Shown here piece after piece: positions 39,078-48,408 of a stretch of DNA of 64,000 nucleotides. This DNA is from Candidatus Paracaedibacter symbiosus. GTDB taxonomy: Bacteria; Pseudomonadota; Alphaproteobacteria; Paracaedibacterales; Paracaedibacteraceae. The stretch's first letter is position 1; each line of letters starts with the position of its first letter. The stretch lies in the NCBI RefSeq assembly GCF_000757605.1, contig NZ_JQAK01000001.1:854102-918101 (forward strand), in the 5' to 3' direction. The notes under the pieces were generated by a model. The model was not told where the DNA came from and ran no database searches. It saw only the letters and a list, made by a program, of their open reading frames with translations. The position numbers were made by a program, and so were the translations under genes.

Positions 39078-40109
39078 TTAAAGAGTTATATTGATTTGAA
39101 GCGTGGAACGAAGAGTTTTGAATTTTTCTGTCCAATCATCTCTTTGTTTTGTAATACGCAAAACTAATACTTTAAGCGTGGAGTTTTCTAATAAAGCTTC
39201 ATAGAGAGCCCTTAATACCTCTTCAGTATCTACATCATAGTTTTGCCCTAGCTCTAAATGAGTAAGGGTTGAATTACGTCTTAAGGCTTCAGCTAGCGCC
39301 GTTAGGCCATCAATGCTTGGCTCAATTCTTAATAAACATAAAGAGGTAAGCGTTGTATTATAGGGTAATACCTTAGCTAAAAACTTTACGCCGTCGCCTA
39401 GCCGTTCGTTCTTGGCTAAGTTTAAGAATTTTAGAGCTCCATTTTGGTTGTTTTCTAAAAGTGTACTTAGAGCCTCAGCCCCCTTCTCTTGAATATCATT
39501 ATGCTCAAGATCTAATGAAACGAGAGTCGTATTGCCTGTTAAGACGTCAACAAGCCTGCATACCCCCTCATCTGCAAAAAAGTTATAACTTAGATCTAAG
39601 GAAGTTAAGGTGGTATTTCCCTTCAATGCCTGCGTGAAAATTGATAAGCCTTTATCACTCATGCCGATATGACTTAAGTTTAGAGTGGTAAGGGATGAGA
39701 AAGAATTGATTACTATATCAGTTATTAACTGTACCCCTTCATCGGAATAAATATCACGACTAAAATTTAAATCCGTCAGTTTTGTTTTATTTTTTAATGC
39801 TCGCGCTAAAACTTCCAATCCGCTATCTCTAAGGATATTAGCTCCTATATTTAACGATGTAAGATTTGTATTTTCTTCTAAGGCTGGGGATAATTCTTTC
39901 ACTCCTTCTAAGCCCATTTTTTTATAATGAAAATTTAAAATAGGACAGGTGGAAATATCGACATAATTTAATCCGTTTTCTGTATAAATACTTGTTAATT
40001 TAAAACTTTCTACACTAGAAGGTTTATCATCGGGAATACCAACTTTTTCCATCGCCAGGCAGGGTGCCAAGCCAAGTAAAAAAATAGAAAGAAAGGTTGG
40101 TAATTTCAT
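39078..40109 (-). CDS. secreted leucine-rich-repeat protein
   Basis: Signal peptide of about 19 residues (FLSIFLLGLAPCLA, then MEKVGIP). From about residue 75 it has eight or nine repeats of 27-29 residues with the consensus L..L.ALK.NTTLTSLDLS.N.....G , the ribonuclease-inhibitor type of LRR also seen in eukaryotic NLR proteins. No enzymatic domain is visible. An AAGGAAA ribosome site precedes the ATG. LRR solenoids bind proteins; in an exported bacterial protein this suggests a host-cell partner, by inference. It lies in the clpP-clpX insert next to the kinase-like gene, same strand, 330 bases apart. Confidence 0.82.
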   Translation of the reverse strand: MKLPTFLSIFLLGLAPCLAMEKVGIPDDKPSSVESFKLTSIYTENGLNYVDISTCPILNFHYKKMGLEGVKELSPALEENTNLTSLNIGANILRDSGLEVLARALKNKTKLTDLNFSRDIYSDEGVQLITDIVINSFSSLTTLNLSHIGMSDKGLSIFTQALKGNTTLTSLDLSYNFFADEGVCRLVDVLTGNTTLVSLDLEHNDIQEKGAEALSTLLENNQNGALKFLNLAKNERLGDGVKFLAKVLPYNTTLTSLCLLRIEPSIDGLTALAEALRRNSTLTHLELGQNYDVDTEEVLRALYEALLENSTLKVLVLRITKQRDDWTEKFKTLRSTLQINITL

Positions 40110-40436
40110 AACAAATTTCCTTTGCCCAAGATTATTAAAGTATGCCTCACTCTAAAATACAATAAAGGCTTTAAGCTAAGGCAACAAGTATGAATTTTAA
40201 TATTTAATTGATAATATTTTTAAGTTGATCTTGCAATCGACACATAGTCTCTTAGTCTTAACTCATGCTACAAGGATAGAAAGTTGTTTATTGTGACTCC
40301 AAATATCAATTGGGTTCACTATAGTTACTTAAAAACTTTGGAAATTGACCTGAAAAGGGCATGGGTTCTCACAATCCTTGGTAGAAAGTAAACGTAGCTG
40401 AAATATTAACTTTTAGAGGCTAATTTTCGGCTAAAT
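40110..40436. other. spacer between two secreted-protein genes
   Basis: About 330 AT-rich bases. No gene or clear regulatory signal; it must contain the promoter of the LRR gene and the end of the kinase-like transcript. Confidence 0.4.
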
Positions 40437-41945
40437 TTATTCGAACCCCAGCTCTTCACCTATTTGAGTAAAGATAGGGCTGGCATATTTATTAGTGATC
40501 ATTTTATAGCGAATGGGATCAATCATCATGGATCGGCGTGTGCCAACTTTGACTTGCGGTGTCCCTGTGAGGAATATTCCTTTCAGTTCACGCCATATTT
40601 GTGCCTGTTTTTGTTGGGGCCAAGCCTGAATATACCCCAATAAAAAGGGCTTTAACATAACATTATGCCACGTGACCTCAGAGATTACTTTAGGAACACG
40701 ATATTTTGCCTGTAGTTGCGCCACGGAAAAGCTATAGACGACCAATAAATCAACTGCCACCGGCCCCGGCTTATCTAGAGCATAGGCAAAAGTTTCTGTA
40801 TCGATCAGCGTAACTTTTGTATGGTGTAGCGGGTTCATATCCTGTGTTGCTAGATCAGGCATATAGTCTGTATAAATGTTATCCATGTGCAAATCACCGT
40901 GGATCACGGTTGGTATTGCTAGGCTCTTATTATTAGTCTTCATGAATCGTTGGTGTAGGCGGCTCAACCCCAACCCTAGCTTATAAAATGAATAATAAAC
41001 ATCATTATATAAGGAGTTATATGCCTCTACTGAGGTTGGATTATTCGGATTATAGTTTACTGTTGCTTGGCCAAATTGTTTAGTCAAAGTCATACAAGAA
41101 ACCCCTGGCGCTAATTCCAGCAAGCTTAAATAATGGCTTTGGCTGCCTGTGTTATAAACAAAATTTTGCACATCAAAAGCAATGGCGAGATCATCCTCAT
41201 GCCGCCTCGGGTTCTGTAAATCATAATAGGTTAATCCTGAAGCTTGAATTTTACGTAAATTACCAACCTCTTTATCTTTTTTCTTGGTTCCCTTTAGGAT
41301 ATAAGTTTTTGAAAATTTACCAGCAGGACGCTTAATTGCACAATGCATGTTAATACTAATTAAGAACAACTGCTCCACCTGCGCGCCAGTCTCACCAATC
41401 TGTTGAGCGTAAATACAGCGAGCATCCTTTAATAAGGTAACATGCGGTTCATTGGTAATGATTTTGTTATGCACGGCTGTTGTGAGTAAATTCCTCACTC
41501 CCTCAGGGGTCAAACTTCCCTTTGTTTGTATATCACTTTTGTTCACGGCAATTATTGGATTTTGAATTGCCACTCGAGTAAGTTGAGGGATAAAGTCAGC
41601 TGGTATTAAATTTGAGGGATTAAGGCTGCGTAAAATCTGACCATCACAATGTCGCTTTGCCGAACATACATTGATAGCATTATTATAGGGATTAGTTTTG
41701 CTTCTTACAAACGCACTGGTCTTTATGAGGCAACATGCGCAACTATTGCTTTGAGTTTTCCAATCTTTGATTCTGCAACTGGTCGAGGATGTCAGCGTTT
41801 TTACTACTCCCCCAATGTTTACCACATTCACTGCTTGGGCATAGGACATGCCAAGGCAAAGATTTATGATGACAGCACTCAGACGAAACCACATCAGATG
41901 ATACTCAAATTTAGCTCTTTTCGTATTCTTAAGTTTACTGAGCAC
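40437..41945 (-). CDS. secreted APH/choline-kinase-like protein
   Basis: A 502-residue frame from GTG; the ATG at 41894 gives a normal signal peptide (MWFRLSAVIINLCLGMSYAQA) and may be the real start. After a Cys-rich segment (58-100), residues about 190-410 look like the protein-kinase-like fold of the APH/choline-kinase family: YILKG with a candidate ATP-binding Lys218, KEVGNL with Glu227, LGLGLSRLHQRF, the catalytic HGDLHMDN (349-356), and the metal-binding IDTET (381-385). Such enzymes phosphorylate small molecules or, in some effectors, proteins. Export of an ATP-dependent kinase makes sense only if it acts in a host, which is inference. Confidence 0.75.
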   Translation of the reverse strand: MLSKLKNTKRAKFEYHLMWFRLSAVIINLCLGMSYAQAVNVVNIGGVVKTLTSSTSCRIKDWKTQSNSCACCLIKTSAFVRSKTNPYNNAINVCSAKRHCDGQILRSLNPSNLIPADFIPQLTRVAIQNPIIAVNKSDIQTKGSLTPEGVRNLLTTAVHNKIITNEPHVTLLKDARCIYAQQIGETGAQVEQLFLISINMHCAIKRPAGKFSKTYILKGTKKKDKEVGNLRKIQASGLTYYDLQNPRRHEDDLAIAFDVQNFVYNTGSQSHYLSLLELAPGVSCMTLTKQFGQATVNYNPNNPTSVEAYNSLYNDVYYSFYKLGLGLSRLHQRFMKTNNKSLAIPTVIHGDLHMDNIYTDYMPDLATQDMNPLHHTKVTLIDTETFAYALDKPGPVAVDLLVVYSFSVAQLQAKYRVPKVISEVTWHNVMLKPFLLGYIQAWPQQKQAQIWRELKGIFLTGTPQVKVGTRRSMMIDPIRYKMITNKYASPIFTQIGEELGFE

Positions 41946-42339
41946 TTGTGAATATATGATTAATATCTGGGCAGAATATATGAAAAAATCAGGGAAGAGA
42001 TGGGATTATGGTCAGCTGATTTGAGGGAGCTCTTGGAAACTCTGTACACCTTGGGTGAGATGAGGCTGGTTATTTTGGGGCGTGACAACCTTAGATACAA
42101 AGCTAGAAAGTGGCGCCCTCAGGGGTTTGGATTCAGAATGACTGAAAGAGAATGAAAGGGGTAGATTTTTCCTGGCTGTCAGCCTTATGCGTGCTCCCAG
42201 GGCTGTACGCCTTCCGATAAAGTTAGTGGTGAGTTTCTTTGGGGGTCCTTTGTGGTGAGTATTATAGTAAATCAGTCTAGAAAATCTCAACTTTCCAACC
42301 CAACTTAAATTAATAATCCCAGCTCCCTTTAAAAAAATT
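41946..42339. other. spacer at the clpP side of the accessory insert
   Basis: About 390 bases. A 116-codon minus-strand frame (42012-42362) spans it but overlaps the clpP terminator and has no recognisable family. Nothing firm is seen. Confidence 0.4.
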
Positions 42340-42371
42340 AAAGGTGATCTGAGCTGCCCCAAATCACCTTT
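42340..42371 (-). terminator. terminator of the tig-clpP transcript
   Basis: On the minus strand AAAGGTGAT pairs with ATCACCTTT across a loop of about 14 bases and is followed by AATTTTTTT, 20 bases after the clpP stop. Confidence 0.8.
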
Positions 42372-42393
42372 TTAAATTATTTACAGATTAAGA

Positions 42394-43038
42394 CTAGCTG
42401 GCTTTTTTGTCAGCCTCGATTTTTAAGGCAGATGGACGATCTGTTATCACATGATCAATGAGACCAAATTCTTGGGCTTCTATTGGGGACATGAACCGAT
42501 CACGCTCAACTGCTTGTTCAATCGTCTCTAAACTTTGTCCAGTCCGCTCAACATAAATCTTATTTAAACGATGACGCATATTCAAAATTTCGCGTGCTTG
42601 AATTTCAATATCAGTTGCTTGACCTTGCGCCCCACCCGATGGTTGATGGATCATAATGCGCGAGTTTGGCAATGCATAGCGCTTGCCTTTTGTTCCCGCA
42701 GTAAGCAATAAAGACCCCATGGAGCAAGCCTGACCTAGGCACAAGGTTGCTACATCGCAGCGAATATAGTTCATCGTATCAAAAATTGACATGCCAGCCG
42801 TTACAACGCCTCCAGGGGAGTTAATATACATGGCAATCTCTTTATTCGGATTCTCAGATTCTAAAAATAAAAGCTGAGCACAAACCAAGCTTGCCATGTC
42901 ATCATGAACGGGGCCGGTCAGGAAAATAATTCTTTCCTTTAACAACCGTGAATAAATGTCAAAAGCCCGTTCCCCTCGATTAGTCTGCTCAACAACCATT
43001 GGCACAAGGGTATCCATCATGGGGAACTGAGATATCAT
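42394..43038 (-). CDS. clpP: ClpP protease, catalytic subunit
   Basis: Self-compartmentalising serine protease partnered by ClpX. Nucleophile Ser is in [11 protein letters not shown], catalytic His in [13 protein letters not shown], Asp in the following [10 protein letters not shown] region; [16 protein letters not shown] shapes the oxyanion hole. Length 214 is usual. Its ATG overlaps the tig stop by one base, so the two are cotranscribed. A terminator follows and clpX no longer does. Confidence 0.97.
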   Translation of the reverse strand: MISQFPMMDTLVPMVVEQTNRGERAFDIYSRLLKERIIFLTGPVHDDMASLVCAQLLFLESENPNKEIAMYINSPGGVVTAGMSIFDTMNYIRCDVATLCLGQACSMGSLLLTAGTKGKRYALPNSRIMIHQPSGGAQGQATDIEIQAREILNMRHRLNKIYVERTGQSLETIEQAVERDRFMSPIEAQEFGLIDHVITDRPSALKIEADKKAS

Positions 43039-44471
43039 TATTCGGCGCCTTTCGCTTTAGCTGTTTTCGATTTTGCAGCAGCTTTTGGCTTCTTTGCTTT
43101 AGGTTTGTCGCTCGTCTCTTCCTCAAAACCAGGAACAACACCGCGAATCAGCTCAATCAATTGATCTGTGCTGACTTTCTTTTCTTTCAAAGAAGCACCT
43201 GCTAAAATAAAGTCTACCACTTTATCTTCCAAAATGGGAGCCGCTAAATGATCTACTGCTTGTGGATTTTTGCGGTAGAATTCAAAAACTTCCTTCATTT
43301 GGCGTGGATAACGCATGGCTTCTTGGAAAATCGCCTGACGAATTTCTTCTTCAGAAACGTTAATTTTGTTTAAACGTGAGACTTCCGAAATCACCAACCC
43401 AAGGCGAACACGGCGTTCAGCAATTCCTTGATATTCTTGGCGTAATTCTTCTTCGGGACGATCATCTTCTGGCTCTAATGTCCCTTGCTCTTTGGCATGA
43501 GCCAATTCATCTTGCAAGCGCTTCCAAATACCTTCAAATTCGTTTTTAACCAATGTTTCTGGCAAATCAAATTTGTACACATCAGAAAGATTGTCAAGCA
43601 AATGACGCTTCAAGCGCAAGCGAGCCAAATTTGAGTATTCTTTGTCCAATGATTCTTTGATGCGATTTTTTAGATCATCAACAGTTTCACAACCCATTTC
43701 TTTAACAAAAGCTTCATCCAATTTAAATTTAATTGGCTCTTCAATTTTTGTGATGGTGAAGTGGAATTTCACCGGTTGGCCGGCAAGTTTCTTATCCCCA
43801 AAATCGTCGGGGAATTGGTCATCAACATCCACTTTGCCATGAAGTTTTGCGCCTTCCAAAGCTGATTCAATGTTGCCAAACAATAATTTTTCTTCCGCTC
43901 CCAAAACCACTTGCATTTGCTTGCCAAAGCCAGCAAATGGCTTACCAGCAACTTCAACACTGACATCAAGATGCAACATATCACCTTTTTTAGCTGCGCG
44001 TTCTTTAGTGAGCTCTTGATATTTTTTATGGCCTGCGAGCAGTTCGTCAATTTTCTTTGTAATTTCGGCGTCAGTGATTTCAACCTTTAATTTTTCGAGA
44101 GAAATCTTGCTAAAATCTTTCACTTGAATTTCCGGCAAAACTTCGACATCTACTTTCAACTCCAGATCTTTGCCTTCATCAAAAGTGACGATAGAAACAT
44201 TTGGCTGAGTTGCCTGACGCAAAGAATTGTCCTTAATGATTTGGCCAACGCTGGAATTAACTGTGTGATTCAGCGCTTCTTCCAAAGCCTGTCCGCCATA
44301 GCGTTGCTTTAAAATATTAAAAGGAGTCTTTCCTGGGCGAAATCCTGGTAAGCGAACATTCTTACCAATCGCCTGCAGTCTTTCCTCAACTTTTTTTTCA
44401 ATATCCTTAGCTGGAACAATGACTTTATATTCTTGCTTTAAACCATTAACTTGAAGTTGTGAGATTTGCAT
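43038..44471 (-). CDS. tig: trigger factor, ribosome-associated chaperone
   Basis: Peptidyl-prolyl isomerase and chaperone at the ribosome exit. It starts [17 protein letters not shown], carries the ribosome-docking signature GFRPGKTP, then a FKBP-like domain ([21 protein letters not shown]) and a long helical C-terminal domain. The tail is a Lys/Ala-rich run ([18 protein letters not shown]), an unusual basic extension. The frame is open to 44531, but that would run into tRNA-Leu; the ATG at 44471 matches the family start. It forms an operon with clpP. Confidence 0.96.
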   Translation of the reverse strand: MQISQLQVNGLKQEYKVIVPAKDIEKKVEERLQAIGKNVRLPGFRPGKTPFNILKQRYGGQALEEALNHTVNSSVGQIIKDNSLRQATQPNVSIVTFDEGKDLELKVDVEVLPEIQVKDFSKISLEKLKVEITDAEITKKIDELLAGHKKYQELTKERAAKKGDMLHLDVSVEVAGKPFAGFGKQMQVVLGAEEKLLFGNIESALEGAKLHGKVDVDDQFPDDFGDKKLAGQPVKFHFTITKIEEPIKFKLDEAFVKEMGCETVDDLKNRIKESLDKEYSNLARLRLKRHLLDNLSDVYKFDLPETLVKNEFEGIWKRLQDELAHAKEQGTLEPEDDRPEEELRQEYQGIAERRVRLGLVISEVSRLNKINVSEEEIRQAIFQEAMRYPRQMKEVFEFYRKNPQAVDHLAAPILEDKVVDFILAGASLKEKKVSTDQLIELIRGVVPGFEEETSDKPKAKKPKAAAKSKTAKAKGAE

Positions 44472-44501
44472 TATTTGACGTCTCTTGACTGAATTAAAAT
44501 G

Positions 44502-44586
44502 TGGTGCGGGCGGAGGGACTTGAACCCCCACGGCTCTCGCCGCCAGAACCTAAATCTGGTGTGTCTGCCAATTTCACCACGCCCGC
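44502..44586 (-). tRNA. tRNA-Leu (anticodon UAG)
   Basis: An 85-base cloverleaf with acceptor stem GCGGGCG/CGCCCGC, D-arm GTGAAATTGGCAGAC, anticodon stem CCAGA/TCTGG around loop TTTAGGT (anticodon TAG), a long variable arm (class II, fitting Leu), T-arm GGGGGTTCAAGTCCCTC, discriminator A and encoded CCA. It lies 31 bases upstream of tig. Confidence 0.95.
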
Positions 44587-44769
44587 TTAATAATGAAGAG
44601 TATTAACATATGGTGCTTGTCTATTTGTACATCAGTTTTTCGGCGCAATCAACCATATTTTTAGAATTATTGCTTGAATATTACTCTGTGCAAGATTATG
44701 TACTGGATAGGCTGTTCTAAACAGCTAAAGTGCCACTCTCATCTCATCACGCAAAAACGGAGAATTTAA

Positions 44770-46035
44770 ATGACTCGGGAAATGAAGAAGTTAGGTATTG
44801 TTATGTGGCTTTTGGTAGTCGCTTATTACCTATACCAATACATTTTACGTGTCTCTCCAAGTGTAATGACCGACGAAATTATGGCTGGCTTTAAACTCGA
44901 TGCCCATGGGTTTGGCAGCCTTGCAGCCATTAGCACTTTTTTCTATGCCATTTTACAAATTCCAGCAGGTATCCTATCCGACCTTTTTGGCGCCAGACGT
45001 ATGGTCATCTTATCTATCTTGATGTGTACGGTTGGCGTTGCTTTATTTGCCTATACGGATAGCCTATATATCGTCTATCTATCACGTGCCTTGATTGGCT
45101 CGGGCTCAGCTTGCGCTTTTGTATGTGTGAGTAAAATTTCCAGCGATTGGTTTCCAGTTGAGAAAAAAGCACTTCTGTTTGCTTTAACCGTAACGATCGG
45201 TACATGCGGGGCCTTGATTGGAGGGGCACCTCTTACCGTAATGAACACTCATTTTGGTTGGCGCGATAGCTTTTACTTATTGGCTGGCCTTGGTGTTATT
45301 ATCTTGCTCCTCAACGTATTGTTTTTACGTGATCGGACCACGACTGAACACAAAACATCAACCCTTGCCCGCCAGGATACATGGAATAACATTCGAGACG
45401 TCTTTAAAAGTTCTTTTTGCTGGATGTATGCCATTGTTGCTGTAGGCATCTACTTGTCTATATCTGTATTTGCTGACCTGTGGGGTGTTTCCTTCATCAT
45501 GCTGAAGTACGAGCTCACAAAAAATGTTGCCGCCCAAGCTGTGTCAATGATCTACGTTGGCACCTGTTTTGGCGTGATCATCATTGCTTTCCTAAGCAGT
45601 TTCTTTAGAGATCGCCGTCCGCTTATTGGTGGCTCAGCCATAATGATTGCCAGCCTTCTCACTCTTCTCGTTTTTGGGGATATAAGTTCTCTTTGGGCGA
45701 TTTATGCCATCTTGTTTGCTATTGGGTTTTGTGCCGGCGGTGAAGTTCTTTGCTTCTCCATTTGTTGCGAAACCATGAACATTTCTGCCGCCGCTACCGT
45801 GACAGGATTCATCAATTTTATCGTGACTCTGGGCGCAGCCGTTGTCCAAAAACAAATTGGCCAAGTCCTCCATATGTTGTGGGACGGCACCCTCTCAGAC
45901 TCTGGCCTCCCCCTTTACACAGTGCAAGATTACCAAGGCGCGATGTCTCTTGTGATTATTTCAACCCTAGTGTCTTTTATCTTGTCTTTCTTCTTAAAAA
46001 GAGTACCCAAGCATGTTGCTGTAGAAGTCATCTAA
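44770..46035 (+). CDS. MFS transporter
   Basis: A 421-residue protein with about 12 transmembrane helices. The MFS loop 2-3 motif is GILSDLFGARRMVI, helix 4 carries RALIGSGSACAFVC, and helix 5 has GTCGALIGGAPL. Related carriers in Legionella, Coxiella and other intracellular bacteria move amino acids or other host nutrients, but no substrate can be assigned here. It lies between tRNA-Leu and ffs as a single gene. Confidence 0.88.
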   Translation: MTREMKKLGIVMWLLVVAYYLYQYILRVSPSVMTDEIMAGFKLDAHGFGSLAAISTFFYAILQIPAGILSDLFGARRMVILSILMCTVGVALFAYTDSLYIVYLSRALIGSGSACAFVCVSKISSDWFPVEKKALLFALTVTIGTCGALIGGAPLTVMNTHFGWRDSFYLLAGLGVIILLLNVLFLRDRTTTEHKTSTLARQDTWNNIRDVFKSSFCWMYAIVAVGIYLSISVFADLWGVSFIMLKYELTKNVAAQAVSMIYVGTCFGVIIIAFLSSFFRDRRPLIGGSAIMIASLLTLLVFGDISSLWAIYAILFAIGFCAGGEVLCFSICCETMNISAAATVTGFINFIVTLGAAVVQKQIGQVLHMLWDGTLSDSGLPLYTVQDYQGAMSLVIISTLVSFILSFFLKRVPKHVAVEVI

Positions 46036-46078
46036 TCGGAGGTCAAAAGAGGTCTCTTAAATTCTCTAGATTTTTTAA

Positions 46079-46107
46079 GAGACATCCCTGGATCGATTTG
46101 CTATAGT
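46079..46107 (+). promoter_or_regulatory. promoter of the SRP RNA gene
   Basis: TATAGT at 46102-46107 sits seven bases before the 5' end of ffs, with a GAGACA hexamer 17 bases upstream of it. Position and spacing fit a sigma70-type promoter. Confidence 0.5.
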
Positions 46108-46113
46108 TCGCAA

Positions 46114-46210
46114 TGGAAGATCACGGCGGACGTGATCACTTGTGAATCTGGTCAGGTCCGGAAGGAAGCAGCCATAACGGGAACGATGCGGGTCGCCTCG
46201 TGATCTTCCA
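46114..46210 (+). ncRNA. ffs: 4.5S signal recognition particle RNA
   Basis: A 97-base hairpin RNA. The ends pair perfectly (TGGAAGATCACG with CGTGATCTTCCA). The apical domain carries the conserved GGTCAGGTCCGGAAGGAAGC segment with the GGAA tetraloop and the Ffh-binding internal loops, closed by GGGTCGCC. It binds Ffh and targets membrane proteins. It lies just ahead of dnaX, a common alphaproteobacterial arrangement. Confidence 0.96.
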
Positions 46211-46245
46211 CCCTTTTATAAAGTGTTTTTTTCAAAAGTCTCACC

Positions 46246-47868
46246 ATGACAGAAGTTTATCGCGTTCTCGCTCGTAAATATCGCCCGCAAACTCTTTCCG
46301 ATTTAGTTGGACAGGATGTTTTGGTGCAAACCTTGAGCCAGGCAATCAAGCAGCAAAAGTTGCCTAATGCCTTTGTTTTGCATGGGATTCGAGGAGTTGG
46401 CAAAACAACCACAGCCCGAATTATTGCCAAAGCTCTGAATTGCACTGGGATGAACCCCACTGATCCAACGCCTAATCCATGTGATACATGCCCCTCTTGC
46501 GTTGCTATTACTGAAGACCGCCACCTCGACATTATAGAGATGGACGCCGCCAGCCGAACTGGCGTAGATGATATCCGCGAGGTGATTGAGGCAGCACGCT
46601 ATAAAGCGATCAGTGCAAACTATAAAATTTACATCATTGACGAAGTTCACATGCTTTCCAAGAGCGCCTTTAACGCGCTGCTAAAAACTCTTGAAGAACC
46701 ACCACCGCATGTCAAATTTATTTTTGCCACCACGGAACTAAAAAAAATACCGGACACAGTTTTGTCACGCTGTATGAAGTTGGACCTCTGTCGCATTAGT
46801 GGCGAAGTGCTTTTGAATCTGTTTAAAAAAATTGCAACAGCTGAAGCGGTGAGTGTTGAAGACGAGGCCCTAGCGCTTATCGTCCGCGCCGCTGATGGAT
46901 CAGCACGTGATGGTCTTTCCTTGCTTGACCAAGCTATCGCCCTTTCTGGAACAAATATTACCGCCGAAGCTGTACGTAATATGCTAGGCCTGGTCGACCG
47001 AGGCCGTTTATTCACCCTCATCGACACCCTTTTTGCCGGCAATATTGTTGAGGCACTCACTGAAGTACGAAGTCTGCATAGACTTGGCGGTGACTCTGTC
47101 ATCATCTTGCAAGAGCTCTTAGACTTAACCTACTGGATTACCTGTTTAAAGGTAACGCCAGCCTTAAAAAACGATCAAACTTGGCCGATTAGTGACCGCG
47201 AGCAGGGTATGGCGATCGCCCAGAAAATCTCATTGGCGGCCCTCTCTCGCGCCTGGCAAGTATTGTCCAAAGGATACGAAGAAGTTACCCGCTCCCCTCT
47301 GCCGACCCAGGCAACCGAAATGGTATTGATTCGGCTATGCCATCTCAGCGAATTTCCAAGCGCCGCGGATCTAGCAACCTTGCTTCAAGGGGGAAGCACA
47401 AGCACCAATCGCAGCACCACCTCTGCCGCGCTAACACCCACGATAGCGCCAATTGCCTCTCCAGCGGTAGCTCCGGCTGTGATCACTGCTGCAACACCAC
47501 TTCAACAGGCCGCACCAATCTCCTTTGAGGGTGTGCTGTCGATTGTCGCCTCAGCCCGACAGCCTCTCCTTTATAGTTATCTGATGCAAGATGTACATTT
47601 GGTATCCTTTGCCCCTTACAAGATTGAACTGCGCCTCAATGAGCGAGCTCCAAAAACACTGGCAACTGAATTAGAAGCTCTGTTATTACGGACCACCGGG
47701 GAAAAATGGCAGGTGGCGTTGTCGGGGGAGACAGGTCAGGCAACTGTTGCTGATCAAAATATCCAAAGAAAGCAACAACTTGAAGTTGACTCTCTCAACC
47801 ACCCAGTGGTGCAAGAAATTTTAGCGGCTTTCCCTAACGCCTCGGCAGCTGTCCACAACACAAATTAA
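46246..47868 (+). CDS. dnaX: DNA polymerase III subunits gamma/tau
   Basis: Clamp-loader ATPase. Walker A is [14 protein letters not shown], a four-Cys zinc module (Cys in LNCTGMN and CDTCPSC) follows, Walker B is [24 protein letters not shown], and the SRC sensor is in LSRCMKLDL. After about residue 370 comes an Ala/Thr/Pro-rich linker and a C-terminal tau-type domain. Length 540 is slightly short for alphaproteobacterial tau. Followed after eight bases by ybaB. Confidence 0.95.
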   Translation: MTEVYRVLARKYRPQTLSDLVGQDVLVQTLSQAIKQQKLPNAFVLHGIRGVGKTTTARIIAKALNCTGMNPTDPTPNPCDTCPSCVAITEDRHLDIIEMDAASRTGVDDIREVIEAARYKAISANYKIYIIDEVHMLSKSAFNALLKTLEEPPPHVKFIFATTELKKIPDTVLSRCMKLDLCRISGEVLLNLFKKIATAEAVSVEDEALALIVRAADGSARDGLSLLDQAIALSGTNITAEAVRNMLGLVDRGRLFTLIDTLFAGNIVEALTEVRSLHRLGGDSVIILQELLDLTYWITCLKVTPALKNDQTWPISDREQGMAIAQKISLAALSRAWQVLSKGYEEVTRSPLPTQATEMVLIRLCHLSEFPSAADLATLLQGGSTSTNRSTTSAALTPTIAPIASPAVAPAVITAATPLQQAAPISFEGVLSIVASARQPLLYSYLMQDVHLVSFAPYKIELRLNERAPKTLATELEALLLRTTGEKWQVALSGETGQATVADQNIQRKQQLEVDSLNHPVVQEILAAFPNASAAVHNTN

Positions 47869-47876
47869 GGAGATTT

Positions 47877-48200
47877 TTGATGAAAAATATCGGTCAATTA
47901 ATGAAACAGGCGCAAGCCATGCAAGAGCGTATGGCTGAAATGCAGCAAAAGCTTGAGCAAGTTGAAATTTCTGGCTCCTCTGGCGCTGGATTGGTGCAAA
48001 TCACTATCAATGGCAAAGGTGAGATGCGCAGCTTAAAGATTGATCCATCCCTTGTGGATCCTCAAGAAACTGAAGTATTAGAAGACTTAATTGTGGCTGC
48101 TTTTAATGATGCCAAAGCAAAACTTGAAGCCCACACTGCCGAAGAAATGGGCAAAGTCACCGGCGGCATGAATATTCCTGGATTCAAAATGCCATTTTGA
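47877..48200 (+). CDS. ybaB: YbaB/EbfC nucleoid-associated protein
   Basis: Small DNA-binding dimer of 107 residues. [20 protein letters not shown] starts the helical arm, [23 protein letters not shown] is the central sheet, and [20 protein letters not shown] the C-terminal helix; it ends [12 protein letters not shown]. An AAGGAGA ribosome site lies between dnaX and its ATG. Usually recR comes next in this operon; here a terminator follows and recR is absent. Confidence 0.95.
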   Translation: MMKNIGQLMKQAQAMQERMAEMQQKLEQVEISGSSGAGLVQITINGKGEMRSLKIDPSLVDPQETEVLEDLIVAAFNDAKAKLEAHTAEEMGKVTGGMNIPGFKMPF

Positions 48201-48307
48201 TTTGGATTATTTCCTTGGAAGAAATGTGAAGTTGCTTATCGCGGGAAAACCCAAGAGGTAGAATTCCTTGGTTTTCTTGCCCCCTCTGTCGACTTACGTC
48301 AAGAAAT

Positions 48308-48342
48308 AAAAAATCCCCTTTTTATTGAAGGGGATTTTTTAT
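48308..48342 (+). terminator. rho-independent terminator after dnaX-ybaB
   Basis: AAAAAATCCCCTT/AAGGGGATTTTTT perfect 13-bp stem with a seven-base loop and a terminal T-run, about 110 bases after the ybaB stop. The A-rich left arm makes it usable in both directions, for the convergent gene at 48409 as well. Confidence 0.9.
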
Positions 48343-48408
48343 ACCTAGTAATTTTAACCGGCAAGCTAGTATTTTCTAAGCTTTATGAAGCTTGCGATTT
48401 CCGCGAAC

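Noticed and set aside
42012..42362. 116-codon minus-strand open frame after clpP
   Set aside because: Runs through the clpP terminator, basic low-information text and no family; most likely spurious.
44472..44531. Longer trigger factor with a 20-residue N-terminal extension
   Set aside because: The extension reads into tRNA-Leu; the ATG at 44471 matches the family N-terminus.
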